Source: Rhizobium grahamii CCGE 502 (GTDB lineage Bacteria > Pseudomonadota > Alphaproteobacteria > Rhizobiales > Rhizobiaceae). From it: DNA of 64,000 bases. Below are positions 25,594-35,720 of the stretch, in pieces. The stretch lies in the NCBI RefSeq assembly GCF_000298315.2, contig NZ_AEYE02000011.1:62001-126000 (forward strand), written 5' to 3'. Every line of letters begins with the position of its first letter. Positions within the stretch are counted from its first letter, which is position 1. The notes under the pieces were generated by a model. The model saw nothing but the letters and a program-made list of their open reading frames with translations. It did not search any database and was not told the DNA's origin. Made by a program: the position numbers and the translations under genes.

Positions 25594-27075
25594 ATGCAGG
25601 TTATCGAAACGCTCGCTGAAGGGCTGAAGCGCGAAATCAAGGTCGTAATCCCGGCCAAGGACATGGAAGTCAAGATGAACGAGCGTCTTGCCGACGTGAA
25701 GGACAAGGTCCGCATCAACGGCTTCCGTCCGGGCAAGGTTCCGGCCGCTCACCTCAAGAAGGTTTACGGCAAGTCGATCATGGCCGACCTCGTCAACGAG
25801 ATCGTTCGCGAACAGCCGACTGCCATCTTGGCGGAGCGCGGCGAAAAGTCTGCTACGCAGCCTGAAATCGCGATGACGGAAGACAAGGACGAAGCAGAAC
25901 TGATCCTGGCTGCTCAGAAGGATTTCGAGTTCACGCTTTCCTATGAAGTTCTGCCGCCGATCGAGCTGAAGTCCGTCAAGGGCGTCAAGATCACCCGCGA
26001 AGTCGTTGATATCTCCGACGAGGAAGTCAACGAGCAGGTTCTCAAGGTTGCCGAAAGCGCCCGTTCTTATGAAACCAAGAAGGGCAAGGCTGCCGACGGC
26101 GACCGCATCACCATGGACTACCTCGGCAAGGTCGACGGCGTTGCCTTCGAGGGCGGCACCGATCAGGGCGCCGAACTCGTTCTCGGTTCGGGCCGCTTCA
26201 TCCCGGGCTTCGAAGACCAGCTGGTCGGCACGAAGGCTGGCGACGAGAAGACCATCACCGTCACGTTCCCGGCTGACTACCCGGCCAAGAACCTGGCTGG
26301 CCAGGAAGCAACCTTCGATGTCACGGTCAAGGATGTTGCAGCTCCGGCCGACGTTGAAATCAACGACGAACTGGCAAAGAAGCTCGGCCTTGAATCGGCT
26401 GACCGCCTGAAGGAGATCGTCCGCGGCCAGATCGAATCGCAGTACGGCTCGATGACCCGCCAGAAGGTCAAGCGTCAGATCCTCGACCAGCTCGACGAAA
26501 TGTACAAGTTCGAGACGCCTGCCTCGCTCGTCGAAGCAGAATACAACGGCATCTGGAACCAGGTCGCCAACGATCTCGCTCAGTCCGGCAAGACCTTCGA
26601 AGACGAAGACACGACGGAAGAGAAGGCTCGCGAGGAGTACAAGAAGCTTGCTGAGCGTCGCGTTCGCCTCGGCCTCGTTCTCTCCGAAATCGGCGAAAAG
26701 GCCGGCGTTGAAGTGAGCGAAGACGAAATGCAGCGCGCCATCTACGAGCAGCTGCGTCAGTATCCGGGCCAGGAAAAGCAGATCCTCGACTTCTTCCGTA
26801 GCCAGCCGGGTGCAGCCGCCTCGATCCGCGCACCGATCTTCGAAGAAAAGGTCATCGACCACCTGCTGACCGAGATCGACGTTACGGACAAGAAGGTCAC
26901 CAAGGAAGAGCTTCTCGCCGACGAAGAAGGCGAAGGCTCGGAGAAGGAAACCAAGAAGGCTGCTCCGAAGAAGAAGGCAGCTGCCAAGGCTGAGGCTTCC
27001 GAAGGCGAAGAAGCCGCCGCTCCGAAGAAGAAGGCCGCTCCGAAGAAGAAGGCTTCCGAGGAAGGCGCCGAGTAA
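25594..27075 (+). CDS. tig: Trigger factor (ribosome-associated chaperone, PPIase)
   Basis: Trigger factor binds the ribosome exit tunnel and shields nascent chains. The 493-residue protein has the ribosome-binding domain with the NGFRPGKVP signature (about residues 46-54). A FKBP-type PPIase domain (about 160-245; [29 protein letters not shown]) and the helical substrate-binding C-domain follow. About 50 extra C-terminal residues form an Ala/Lys/Glu-rich tail with repeated AAPKKKA units, absent from E. coli Tig. It lies downstream of tRNA-Leu and is followed by a strong terminator. Confidence 0.97.
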   Translation: MQVIETLAEGLKREIKVVIPAKDMEVKMNERLADVKDKVRINGFRPGKVPAAHLKKVYGKSIMADLVNEIVREQPTAILAERGEKSATQPEIAMTEDKDEAELILAAQKDFEFTLSYEVLPPIELKSVKGVKITREVVDISDEEVNEQVLKVAESARSYETKKGKAADGDRITMDYLGKVDGVAFEGGTDQGAELVLGSGRFIPGFEDQLVGTKAGDEKTITVTFPADYPAKNLAGQEATFDVTVKDVAAPADVEINDELAKKLGLESADRLKEIVRGQIESQYGSMTRQKVKRQILDQLDEMYKFETPASLVEAEYNGIWNQVANDLAQSGKTFEDEDTTEEKAREEYKKLAERRVRLGLVLSEIGEKAGVEVSEDEMQRAIYEQLRQYPGQEKQILDFFRSQPGAAASIRAPIFEEKVIDHLLTEIDVTDKKVTKEELLADEEGEGSEKETKKAAPKKKAAAKAEASEGEEAAAPKKKAAPKKKASEEGAE

Positions 27076-27098
27076 TCTTCGGCCAATTGATCTTACAG

Positions 27099-27127
27099 AA
27101 AGCCCCGCCTTGTGCGGGGCTTTTTTA
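27099..27127 (+). terminator. Rho-independent terminator of tig
   Basis: The stem AGCCCCGC / GCGGGGCT (27101-27108 with 27114-27121) is followed by a run of T, 25 bp after the tig stop. Confidence 0.9.
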
Positions 27128-27252
27128 TTCTCCAGGCCGCGTGCGGCTTGCATGCCGCCGCTTATCCAGTTTGCGCTTGAGACGCACCATCTGGTTGCAT
27201 TTTAGAATATTCGGATGCAAGCTGTGTGTTGCTGGCAGGGGAGGGATTGACG

Positions 27253-27678
27253 ATGACTTCCGACGCAGACTTGAAAGACCTGACAAGGCAGATTTTCGAG
27301 GCGCGACATCAGGGGCACCTTGATGTCCTTATGTCATTTCTCGGTGACAACTGCATTTTCCGCGCGGCCGGAAGTCGATATTTAGCGCCGCTCACCGACC
27401 CGGTTGTCGGCAGTGCTGCACTTCGCGCGACGATGCGGCATTTCATCGACACTTGGGATATGACGGCGCTTGAGATCCTCGACATCCGTGTCGACGGAAA
27501 TGTCGCGCTGGTTCATCGCGTTGGCCATATGCGCCATGGTACCACCAAGTTCGACACAGAGATCATGGACAAGATGACCTTCGAGAACGGCAAGGTTGTT
27601 GAGTGCGTCGAATTTCTCGACACCCTTCAAGCTGCGTCGCTACTTAATCTAGCGACGATCTCCGCGGCACAGATATAA
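27253..27678 (+). CDS. SnoaL/NTF2-like fold protein
   Basis: The 141-residue protein resembles the SnoaL-like/NTF2 superfamily: QIFEARHQGHLDVLMSFLGD, FRAAG, then LRATMRHFIDTWDMTALEIL and ENGKVVECVEFLDT. Such proteins bind or isomerise small molecules, but no catalytic assignment is possible here. The ATG at 27253 (MTSDAD) has GGGGAGGG upstream and is preferred to an in-frame start at 27226. It is convergent with the radical SAM gene. Confidence 0.75.
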   Translation: MTSDADLKDLTRQIFEARHQGHLDVLMSFLGDNCIFRAAGSRYLAPLTDPVVGSAALRATMRHFIDTWDMTALEILDIRVDGNVALVHRVGHMRHGTTKFDTEIMDKMTFENGKVVECVEFLDTLQAASLLNLATISAAQI

Positions 27679-27717
27679 CAATCGGTTCGTTTGCATCGCC
27701 GGCGGTGGCGCGCGGTC

Positions 27718-29571
27718 TCAGACCGCGGGTCGCACCTTGTGGGCGTGGGTCAACTCCGCGACCTTGTGAATGTGGGAGACCGCAGCTCGCCCGCCCGCTG
27801 TCTTCGTGAAGAGTTCAAGCGTCTCATCCTCATGGTCACCGACCGGTGTCAGTGCCTGGTCCATATAGGTCTTTGACTTTTTGTCTCGTGCGATGAAGAA
27901 GGCGCTGACTGCAAGCTTGGCAATGGTTGCACCTAGCGACAGGTGCTTGGCGACCGTTTCCCAGACGAAGCGCGGCCAAAAGATCACGGCGCTTTCGCGC
28001 GGCAGGTCGGGCCGGCGTTCGGAGGGATGCTTGAGCCGTAGCAGGCCGCTCTGCAATGGATGCACGTTTTCCAATGGTACAGTCGTGGCGAACGACACAA
28101 GGACTTTCACGAGGCTCGCGAGCGGCACACCTGTGGCAACCGCGCGGCGCAGCAGCGTTTTCATGTGCTCTGGCGAATAGTAGAGCGACCAGGCTTCCTG
28201 GTAGATGCTTTCCCATTCCTGCTTGGTCATCTTCGGATGTGCCGTGCAGACGTGCTCGACGTCATAAATATTGAGGTCGGCGTCCATCTCGACGCCCTTC
28301 TTCCATAGAGTCTGGTGGTCTTCGGAGCCCGGCAGTGGCGTCAGCACGAAGAATTCGATGACATCGAGCGGCAGTTCGTGCTGGATGATCGCGATGTCGC
28401 GTCGAATCGTCTCTGGCGTGTCTGCCGGGAAGCCAAGAATGTACCCGGCTAATGTCATGATGCCTTGCGCCTTCCAGGCGAGCAACATTTTCCGGTACTC
28501 AGTGATTTTGTTCTGGTTCTTCTTGGCGGCGGTCAGGTTATCAGGGTTTACATTTTCAAGCCCGATGAAGACGCGCGTAACGCCGGCTCGCTTGGATTTT
28601 TCGATGAAGTTGGGGATCTTGTGGCAGAGGGTGTCGACCTGGATCATCAATCCAAGTGGAATGCCGTCCTTCTCCCGGAGTTCGATCAAGCGGTCGAAGA
28701 TTGCTTCCCAATCCCTGTTGCGGGCGAAATTGTCGTCGGTGATGAAGAACTTGTGGATGCCTTGCGCCCAGTTCATCCGCACCAGTTTTTCGACATCGTC
28801 GGCCGAGCGGAAGCGTGATTTGCGGCCCTGCACATTGATGATGGTGCAGAAAGAGCATTGATAGGGGCAGCCGCGTCCGGCGTCGAAGCTGGTGCTGAGG
28901 CCGAGCGTCTGCGCCACATTGGTCTTCGGCAGGAATGGGACGGCCGCGCCTTCGATGCTCGGCAGGTCGTTCATGAAATTGTAGAGTGGCTCAAGCTGGC
29001 CGCTGGCCGCATCCTGGAGGACGCGGTCCAGCCGGCCCTCGGCCTCCCCGGCAAACATCGAGATGCCCATCTCGCGACAGGCGTCGAGACCAACCGCCTT
29101 GCCGTCGAGCATGGCGAGGCACCCCGACACGTGAAAGCCGCCCATCGAAACCGGAACTCCGGCCTTGCGGAAAGGGCGCGCGATGTCCAGTGCCCGTGGA
29201 TACTGGTTCGACTGAACGCCAACCAGCGCAACCATCCCGAAATTGTCGTGTTGTGCGAGTCGTTTCAGCAGCGCCGGAGTGTCGACCCGCGTGTTGGTCT
29301 CGTCGATGACCGTGATCTCGATCTTGACCCCTGGCCCCAGCACCTCGCGTTCTGCGCAGTCGGAGGCGATTCCGTAAATCGCGGCCAGGGAATTGGAGGG
29401 GATCATCGCCCGCCACCACCGGATCACATAGCCGTCGTCGTCGTAGTGCGACGGCTTGATCAGGATGAGCTGGAAATTCCGTTCGGCAGTCTTTGGCAGA
29501 TCTTGCACGGTCACTCGCTGGTAAGAGAAATCCCCGAAAATGGACGCTACCAGACGCGGTGGATTATACAA
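27718..29571 (-). CDS. B12-binding domain radical SAM protein
   Basis: The 617-residue protein has a cobalamin-binding-like N-terminal domain (about 35-190, with SMGGFHVSG) and a radical SAM core with the 4Fe-4S ligands in CPYQCSFC (Cys235, Cys239, Cys242). ITDDNFARNR and VFIGLENVNP are typical of B12-dependent radical SAM methylases and similar enzymes. The C-terminal 170 residues are specific to this subgroup. The start used is a TTG at 29571 without a clear ribosome binding site; a later start is possible. No biosynthetic partner is adjacent, so the substrate is unknown. Confidence 0.85.
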   Translation of the reverse strand: MYNPPRLVASIFGDFSYQRVTVQDLPKTAERNFQLILIKPSHYDDDGYVIRWWRAMIPSNSLAAIYGIASDCAEREVLGPGVKIEITVIDETNTRVDTPALLKRLAQHDNFGMVALVGVQSNQYPRALDIARPFRKAGVPVSMGGFHVSGCLAMLDGKAVGLDACREMGISMFAGEAEGRLDRVLQDAASGQLEPLYNFMNDLPSIEGAAVPFLPKTNVAQTLGLSTSFDAGRGCPYQCSFCTIINVQGRKSRFRSADDVEKLVRMNWAQGIHKFFITDDNFARNRDWEAIFDRLIELREKDGIPLGLMIQVDTLCHKIPNFIEKSKRAGVTRVFIGLENVNPDNLTAAKKNQNKITEYRKMLLAWKAQGIMTLAGYILGFPADTPETIRRDIAIIQHELPLDVIEFFVLTPLPGSEDHQTLWKKGVEMDADLNIYDVEHVCTAHPKMTKQEWESIYQEAWSLYYSPEHMKTLLRRAVATGVPLASLVKVLVSFATTVPLENVHPLQSGLLRLKHPSERRPDLPRESAVIFWPRFVWETVAKHLSLGATIAKLAVSAFFIARDKKSKTYMDQALTPVGDHEDETLELFTKTAGGRAAVSHIHKVAELTHAHKVRPAV

Positions 29572-29683
29572 GGGCAGGTTTTACGGGGACTATCTGACAC
29601 AAATAAGTCAGGCCGAACGGATTTTTCACAGATATTAACAGTCTGTTTTTGTTCGATAAAATGTCAATGATGCTCAATGGGGC

Positions 29684-31090
29684 TCAAAGTTCAGACTTGA
29701 TATCGCCCATCCGGTTCCAGGCATCAAGGCCCGCAATCTTGTAGGCTTCGGCGAGAGTCGGATAGTTGAACGTGTTTTCCACGAAATACTCGACCGTGCC
29801 CTTGAGGTTCAGCACAGCCTGGCCGATATGAACCAGCTCGGTCGCTCCTTCGCCGACGATATGCACGCCAAGCAGCCGGCGCGTCTTCAGCGAAAAGATG
29901 AGCTTCAGAAGCCCCGTATCGAGGCCCATGATATGACCGCGCGACGTCTCGCGGAAGCGCGCAATGCCGCATTCATAGGGAATGCCGCGCTCCTTCATCT
30001 CTTCCTCGGTCAAGCCGCAGGTGGAAATCTCAGGCACGGCGTAGATGCCGTAAGGGAAGTATTTTGGCGGCTCCTTGGCGACTGCGCCGATCGCAACACG
30101 CGCGGCAATGCGACCCTGTTCCATCGATGTAGACGCAAGGCTCGGGAATCCGACGACATCGCCGGCGGCGTAGATGTTCGGTACCGAGGTCTGGAAGGTT
30201 TCCGGATTGACCTTAAGACGACCGCGGCTGTCGGCTTCCAGCCCGGCAGCCGGTAAATTGAGTGTGTCGGTCGCCCCCAGACGTCCGGCAGCAAACAGAA
30301 CCATGTCAGTCACCAGGTGGCGACCATTGTCGAGCTTTAGTTCTACCTTGCCGTTGTCCAGGCGCGTTACCTTGTCGGCTTTGGTGCCGAGCAGGATCTT
30401 CATGTTGCGATCGCGCAGCTGATAGGTGAAGTCTTCGACGATTTCTCGGTCGATGAAGTCGAGCATCGTCGTTTTGGGATCGATGACTGTGACCGCGGTA
30501 TCCAGGGCGCTGAAGATCGTGGCATACTCAATGCCGATGACGCCGGCGCCGATGACAGCCATCGATCGCGGCAGCTCTCCGATATCGAGCAGTTCGTCGC
30601 TGTCGAGTACCGTCTTGTTGTCGAACGGGATGTAGTCCGGGCGGAACGGTTTCGTGCCGACCGCAAGCAGGACACTCGCCCCGGTGACCTTGACGACCTC
30701 GCCGTCGTCCTTGACGACTTCGAGCGTCGACGCGTCGACGAAGCTTGCTTTGCCCCTGATATGCTGCACGCGGTTTCGGGCGAACTGGTGCTCCAACACC
30801 TCGACTTCGTGATCAAGAGTGATCAGCAGGCGCCGCCGAAGGTCATCGGCGCTGATTTCCTCCTTCACCCGGTAGGATCTGCCGTAGAAACCGCGCTCGC
30901 GCCAACCCGAGAGATTGAGGGCCGTTTCGCGCAGCGTCTTCGAGGGGATGGTGCCCGTGTGCACCGAAACGCCGCCAACCCGCTTGCCCTGCTCGATGAC
31001 CAGTACCTTCTTGCCGAGCTTGGCGGCTTGGATAGCGCCGCGGCGGCCTGCCGGACCGCTACCAACAACAACAAGATCGTACTGGAACAT
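29684..31090 (-). CDS. sthA: Soluble (Si-specific) pyridine nucleotide transhydrogenase
   Basis: It transfers hydride between NADPH and NAD to balance cofactor pools. The 468-residue flavoprotein has the FAD motif LVVVGSGPAGRRGAIQAAKL and the NAD(P) motif MAVIGAGVIGIEYATIF, then AAGDVVGFPSLAS. The region that holds the redox disulfide in lipoamide dehydrogenases reads GGVSVHTGTIPSKTLRE, lacking both cysteines as expected for SthA. It is monocistronic. Confidence 0.95.
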   Translation of the reverse strand: MFQYDLVVVGSGPAGRRGAIQAAKLGKKVLVIEQGKRVGGVSVHTGTIPSKTLRETALNLSGWRERGFYGRSYRVKEEISADDLRRRLLITLDHEVEVLEHQFARNRVQHIRGKASFVDASTLEVVKDDGEVVKVTGASVLLAVGTKPFRPDYIPFDNKTVLDSDELLDIGELPRSMAVIGAGVIGIEYATIFSALDTAVTVIDPKTTMLDFIDREIVEDFTYQLRDRNMKILLGTKADKVTRLDNGKVELKLDNGRHLVTDMVLFAAGRLGATDTLNLPAAGLEADSRGRLKVNPETFQTSVPNIYAAGDVVGFPSLASTSMEQGRIAARVAIGAVAKEPPKYFPYGIYAVPEISTCGLTEEEMKERGIPYECGIARFRETSRGHIMGLDTGLLKLIFSLKTRRLLGVHIVGEGATELVHIGQAVLNLKGTVEYFVENTFNYPTLAEAYKIAGLDAWNRMGDIKSEL

Positions 31091-31192
31091 TCACCTGGCC
31101 CCGATTGCTAAGCTGGAATCATTTTTGCGACGCAGTATGTCGCGCGTCCACGGGTAGCAGGTCAATGTTGCAGAATATTTTATGGGCGAATA

Positions 31193-31807
31193 TCAGGATT
31201 CACTGAAGCCAAGTAGGGGTTCTAGCTTCTCGAAGGTGCGATCCATCGCGAAAGCGCGGCTGATCGACAGCGGAATATGGCCATAGAGAATCGACATCTG
31301 TCCTTCCGCCACGTGTTCGTTCGTCTTGCTGATTGCCGCAAGGTACAGGGCTGCTGCAAGCCCGGTGCGATCGGAACCAGACAGGCAATGGATCAACAAG
31401 GGTTTCGGAGCGTCCTTCATGACCTGGATCAATTCCTTCGCCTGCTCCGGAGTGAGCTCCCTGTAGGCGGACATCGGAAAATCGATGTGCTCGATGCCGA
31501 GCGACTTCGCTTGCGCGACTTCGGCTTGCCACACTGGGGTATTGACGCCGCCACGCAGGCTGATGATGGTCTTGATCCCGTAGCGCTTCTCGAACTCCGC
31601 GATTGCCTGCGGGGAGGGCTGCGAAGAGCGGTAGACCTCGCCGGCGACTACGCTATGAAAATTGTCGGTAGCGAACAGGTAGACGGCGTAGCCGCCGATC
31701 ACGAGCGTGAGGAGGGCAAGACATTGTACTGCAAGTCTCCAGGAGCGTGGAAATTGGCGGGGGGCGATCGTCGTCATGAAGGTCTCGAAGCAGGACGGTT
31801 GCAGCAT
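31193..31807 (-). CDS. Membrane-anchored dual-specificity/tyrosine phosphatase-like protein
   Basis: The protein has one N-terminal membrane anchor (about 27-47, VQCLALLTLVIGGYAVYLF) and a periplasmic cysteine phosphatase domain with the CX5R signature HCLSGSDRTG. GEVYRSSQPSPQAI and TIISLRGG resemble the DSP/DUF442-like group. An alternative start is the ATG at 31777 (MTTIAPRQ). It lies between sthA and radC without a clear operon. The physiological substrate is unknown. Confidence 0.82.
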   Translation of the reverse strand: MLQPSCFETFMTTIAPRQFPRSWRLAVQCLALLTLVIGGYAVYLFATDNFHSVVAGEVYRSSQPSPQAIAEFEKRYGIKTIISLRGGVNTPVWQAEVAQAKSLGIEHIDFPMSAYRELTPEQAKELIQVMKDAPKPLLIHCLSGSDRTGLAAALYLAAISKTNEHVAEGQMSILYGHIPLSISRAFAMDRTFEKLEPLLGFSES

Positions 31808-31855
31808 CCTCGCTTTGCCACCGAAACCTGACGGACACCTGAAGCGGCCCGGCCG

Positions 31856-32677
31856 CTATATCAGACGCAACCCCTTGAGGCTCGCGTGGCCATCCTTGCC
31901 GATGATGATGTGATCGTGGACCGTGATGCCGAGCGGCTTTGCCGTGTCGACTATCATTTTCGTCATGTCGATGTCGGCACGCGACGGCGTCGGATCCCCG
32001 GAAGGATGGTTGTGGACCAGGATCAAGGCGGTGGCGGAAAGCTCGAGCGCCCGCCGCACGACTTCGCGTGGATAAACCGGCGTATGATCGACGGTCCCGC
32101 GTCCCTGGACCTCGTCCGCGATCAATGCATTGCGCTTGTCGAGAAACAGGATGCGGAACTGCTCGCGTGTTTCATGTGCCATCGCCGCATGGCAGTACTG
32201 GATCACCGACGACCAGGACGAGAGCACCTGCTTGCCTCGAAGTTCGCTCTTCAGAGTTCGCTGCGCGACAGTCGACATCAGTTTCAGATCGAGTGCCACC
32301 GCTTCGCCGATACCCTTTACCTCCTGCAGCAGGGGCAGAGGCGCACCGAAAACCGCTGCGAGCGAACCAAAGCGCTCGAGCAACGCCTTGGCGATCGGTT
32401 TGGTGTCGCGCCGCGGGATCAATCTGAACAGCAGCAATTCGAGCAGCTCGTAGTCGGCAAGCGCGGTATCGCCATGCTGGCGAAAGCGGTCACGCAATCG
32501 CTCCCGGTGGCCGTGGTAGTGCTCTTCCTTGCCGATCGGCGCAGGGAGATTGGCCTGTTTTGCCAGCGAAGCCGGTTTGGCGGCCTGTTCCGCGAAGAAA
32601 GAGCGTTCATCGCTTCCGTCGCTGGTGGCGAAGGGCAGTTCGGCGTCGTTGGAGTGCGAAACAGGACCCTTCGTCAT
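31856..32677 (-). CDS. radC: RadC family JAB/MPN-domain protein
   Basis: The 273-residue protein has the helix-hairpin-helix segment with [19 protein letters not shown] and the RadC/JAMM metal motif [20 protein letters not shown] followed by [11 protein letters not shown]. RadC is widely conserved, but a direct role in DNA repair is doubtful. The N-terminal 55 residues are variable. The ATG at 32677 lies 7 bp after the map stop, so map-radC is an operon. Confidence 0.94.
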   Translation of the reverse strand: MTKGPVSHSNDAELPFATSDGSDERSFFAEQAAKPASLAKQANLPAPIGKEEHYHGHRERLRDRFRQHGDTALADYELLELLLFRLIPRRDTKPIAKALLERFGSLAAVFGAPLPLLQEVKGIGEAVALDLKLMSTVAQRTLKSELRGKQVLSSWSSVIQYCHAAMAHETREQFRILFLDKRNALIADEVQGRGTVDHTPVYPREVVRRALELSATALILVHNHPSGDPTPSRADIDMTKMIVDTAKPLGITVHDHIIIGKDGHASLKGLRLI

Positions 32678-32684
32678 CAAGTGC

Positions 32685-33521
32685 TCATCGGTTCAAGGGC
32701 GGAAGGCCGGGGCGGTCGAGGCCGCCGGGAGAAAGAGTGAAGATCTCGCAGCCATCGGCGGTGACGCCGACCGTGTGTTCGTATTGCGCGGAAAGCGAGC
32801 GGTCGCGCGTGACGGCGGTCCAGCCGTCAGCCAGCACTTTCACATGCGGGCGACCGAGGTTGATCATCGGCTCGATGGTGAAGATCATGCCTTCACGCAG
32901 TTCCGGTCCCTCACTGGCGCGCCCGTAGTGCAGAATGTTCGGGGAGTCGTGGAAGAGCGCGCCTACGCCATGGCCACAGAAGTCGCGCACTACGGAACAG
33001 CGCTCGGCCTCGGCGTACATTTGAATGGCTTCCCCGATCGCACCGGTGCGAGCACCCGGGCGAACGGCTGCGATGCCGCGCAGCAGGGATTCGTAGGTCA
33101 CCTCGAGAAGCCGCTCTGCGGCGCGCTTGATGGTACCGACCGGATACATCCGGCTGGAATCACCGTGCCACCCGTCAACCACATAGGTGACGTCGATGTT
33201 GACAATATCGCCCTCGCGCAGCGGCTTGGCATCCGGAATACCGTGGCAGACGACATGGTTGATCGAGGTGCAGGTCGATTTCGTGTAGCCGCGATAGTTG
33301 AGGGTCGCCGGAATCGCACCGTTGTCCATGCCGAACTCGAAGACGAAACGATCAATTGCATCGGTAGGCAGACCGGGCTTTACGACAGCGGCCAACTCAT
33401 CAAGGCAGCGCGCCGTGAGGCGGCAAGCCTTGCGCATTCCCTCGAAAGCTTCGGAACCGTAGAGCCTGATTGCGCCCGTATTCTTCGACGGTGCGGAAGA
33501 GGCTTCGATATAATTCACCAT
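32685..33521 (-). CDS. map: Type I methionine aminopeptidase
   Basis: It removes the initiator methionine from nascent proteins. The 278-residue metalloprotease shows the conserved metal-binding pattern: [28 protein letters not shown], the FCGHGVG histidine loop, and IFTIEPMIN. The extended N-terminus is normal for alphaproteobacterial MetAP. It is the first gene of map-radC. Confidence 0.96.
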   Translation of the reverse strand: MVNYIEASSAPSKNTGAIRLYGSEAFEGMRKACRLTARCLDELAAVVKPGLPTDAIDRFVFEFGMDNGAIPATLNYRGYTKSTCTSINHVVCHGIPDAKPLREGDIVNIDVTYVVDGWHGDSSRMYPVGTIKRAAERLLEVTYESLLRGIAAVRPGARTGAIGEAIQMYAEAERCSVVRDFCGHGVGALFHDSPNILHYGRASEGPELREGMIFTIEPMINLGRPHVKVLADGWTAVTRDRSLSAQYEHTVGVTADGCEIFTLSPGGLDRPGLPPLNR

Positions 33522-34093
33522 TGCAGGCCCTTAGCGATTGTCATTCTGGTACATAATGCAGCTATGCCGGGTTCGTCCATCGCGATCAATGGGTGGAACA
33601 TTATTTCTGACTGCGCGGTTGCTTTGAACCTGCGCTCCGGCCTTTCAACCGATCGCAGCACGAACCTACACGCGATCCTTTCGGCCCGTGGCTTGATCCT
33701 GCCCTTCACTCGGACGGGGCGCTGGAAATTGCCTCGCTGGAGTAAAAACAATATGGCGCTTCCCAGCGCCCCGCTCGGCGGTTTGTGCCCGCAACTCCGG
33801 TCCCTCTGCAGCCTTGCCGGAGGATGCTTACGCTTCTTCAGGGGGCCATGTGTGCCACACAGGCACGTCCGAGGCTCAACTTGACGCCGCATTCGCGCGG
33901 GCGCCGCCGTCCCCGGAGGGAGACCATTTTCTGCGGACCCCTGATGCGGAAGCTCACGTCCTTCTTCCACACCCGGCGCCGGTCCGGCCTCGCCGCAACG
34001 CCTTGCGGTGTATCCGCGACGGGACGAGGGGATGATGGCATAGCCGCTCAATACGGGGAAAATCGAGTATGTCGTTTATTGATAACGACCTAC
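33522..34093. other. Gene-free stretch of 572 bp between map and the Tlde1-domain gene
   Basis: All frames are open in places because of high GC, but none gives a plausible protein. A 178-codon minus-strand frame (33515-34051) has low-complexity, Arg/Pro-rich content and overlaps the map start. I see small inverted repeats (for example GGCGCT/AGCGCC near 33755 and GTGTG/CACAC near 33850). I found no tmRNA, RNase P, 6S or SRP RNA signature that I could recognise. An unrecognised sRNA or a long leader is possible. Confidence 0.5.
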
Positions 34094-35410
34094 TCAGGAG
34101 CGCGACGAAAACAGCGAGGCGAAGGTGGAGGTCGGCTTGTTCGGCATGCTGGTGACCACAACCAGCTGACGTATCTGACCGCGCTTGAAGGCGGCGAGGA
34201 AGCGCTTGTAATCACTGAAGGATACACAACCGTTGGAGTCGCCGCGGGCGCCGAGCATATAGGTGTGCGCGAGCAGACCGACACGGTTATAGACGTAGCC
34301 TGCGCCACCGACAGGATTGAGGCGGATCGCTTCGACACCGTGGAAGAGGCTTTCACGCATCGTCAGATTGTAGGTGTGCGGTGGGGTTGGTCCGCGGTTC
34401 TTGGCATGCACGAAACGCGGGTTGTCACGCATCTTGCCGAGGCCGGAATGGGCTTCCAGGCGTTCGCCGTTCGGAAGGTAGACCACGTTGGCGGAAATGT
34501 CGTAGACCGCGACGCCGCTGCGCGCGACCGGGGCAGACAGTCCCTTCTTTACGGTCGGCATCGCGTCTTCGTCATCATCCGAGGCGCCCGCATCCGGCCG
34601 GGCATAGGCGAGTACCGGTTCTGCTGGAGCGCTGCGATCGCTAGGCGTCGCGCGCCTGCTCAGGCCGTCGGGCCGAGCCATCGGCAAAGGGATCGACGTG
34701 TCGCTGCCGCTCAACACGAGATCGAACGGCTGGCTTGTGGCCGGAGCCTGTTGCTCGTTCGGCGCGGCCGGCGCAAGGCTTGCAACCTCGACCGGGCCAG
34801 GCTTGGGGGCGGCGGGCGGGACCTGCCCCTTGATGACGGCCTCGGGTTGGGCGGCGAGCGCCAGTAGGACAGGGCCTTCGGCAGCCGCGACCTCTGCCTT
34901 CGAGGGAATGATGATCCGATCAGCCGAGGCAACGGCGACAGGCGTCGTCGTAACAGCGTCATCCTTTTCCCGTTCCGGCTGGGCAGGTGCTGTTGCTGCC
35001 GCAATCATGGCCGGCTTGTTCGGCGAGCCTTCAGAAACGGTAAGAGGCTCCGACTGCCCGACGAATGCGGCTGCGAGCGCTGCGGACGGGGTCGCCACGC
35101 GAACGCCCCTTGCCAGCGCCAGTTCACTCTCGGTGCTCATGCGCAGCCTCGAGAATTTCTTGACGTGAACGAGGCGTTGCGTCGGCTCGGCCTTGGTGAC
35201 GGCTAGGGGTGCAAGCGCGGCGTTGGCAAGCGGACCCGCGCTCGGGGCGACCATATGCATGGTCGCAACGGTGGCGACGACCCAAGCTGAAGCGGCAAAC
35301 CCGGCACCGACAAGAGCTGCACCTGAAAGGAAGCGGAAAGGGGAAACGAAACGAGAAATGGGGGTACCTACGGGCCTGCTACTGCTAAACACATCGACCG
35401 CCAACGCCAT
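34094..35410 (-). CDS. Tlde1-domain (DUF2778) periplasmic protein, L,D-transpeptidase-like
   Basis: The 438-residue protein has an N-terminal membrane anchor (about 28-52), a long Pro/Ala-rich low-complexity linker (about 60-290) and a C-terminal DUF2778/Tlde1 domain. That domain starts SGVAVYDISANVVYLPNGER and carries the catalytic-looking His382 (LLAHTYMLG) and Cys395 in GDSNGCVSF. The domain is known from a type VI secretion peptidoglycan effector with L,D-transpeptidase exchange or carboxypeptidase activity. No T6SS genes are nearby, so a housekeeping cell-wall role is inferred. Confidence 0.83.
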   Translation of the reverse strand: MALAVDVFSSSRPVGTPISRFVSPFRFLSGAALVGAGFAASAWVVATVATMHMVAPSAGPLANAALAPLAVTKAEPTQRLVHVKKFSRLRMSTESELALARGVRVATPSAALAAAFVGQSEPLTVSEGSPNKPAMIAAATAPAQPEREKDDAVTTTPVAVASADRIIIPSKAEVAAAEGPVLLALAAQPEAVIKGQVPPAAPKPGPVEVASLAPAAPNEQQAPATSQPFDLVLSGSDTSIPLPMARPDGLSRRATPSDRSAPAEPVLAYARPDAGASDDDEDAMPTVKKGLSAPVARSGVAVYDISANVVYLPNGERLEAHSGLGKMRDNPRFVHAKNRGPTPPHTYNLTMRESLFHGVEAIRLNPVGGAGYVYNRVGLLAHTYMLGARGDSNGCVSFSDYKRFLAAFKRGQIRQLVVVTSMPNKPTSTFASLFSSRS

Positions 35411-35720
35411 AACACTCGTCTTTCACAACTCGTTACTGGGCCGGCAGTACAAACTGATACTTCTTCGCCGGGGCCGGTATAGGAGCATCAGGGCTAAATT
35501 GCGGCTCGCTAATATGTCCGGTTGCCTGGTAGGATGACGAATTATGGTAACCAATTCCTTTACGGGAGCGCCCAAGCCGTTCGAAATTGAAACGGGGGCC
35601 CGTTGCGCATCGCCGCGGCCTTATTTTGCGCAATCCTCCCTCTTCTCATGACGTGCCGAGAAGTGCGGATTCTGCTATATGTTCTTCCCGTCGTAGCTCC
35701 ACGCTGGGAGGGAAAAGCCG
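35411..35720. other. 310-bp divergent intergenic region
   Basis: It separates the divergent Tlde1-domain gene and the methyltransferase gene. A CTATAT at 35673-35678 is a plausible -10 for the plus-strand methyltransferase. No gene or hairpin is convincing otherwise. Confidence 0.45.

Noticed and set aside
33515-34051. 178-codon minus-strand frame upstream of map
   Set aside because: Its composition is atypical, it has no recognisable domain, and it overlaps the map start; treated as non-coding.
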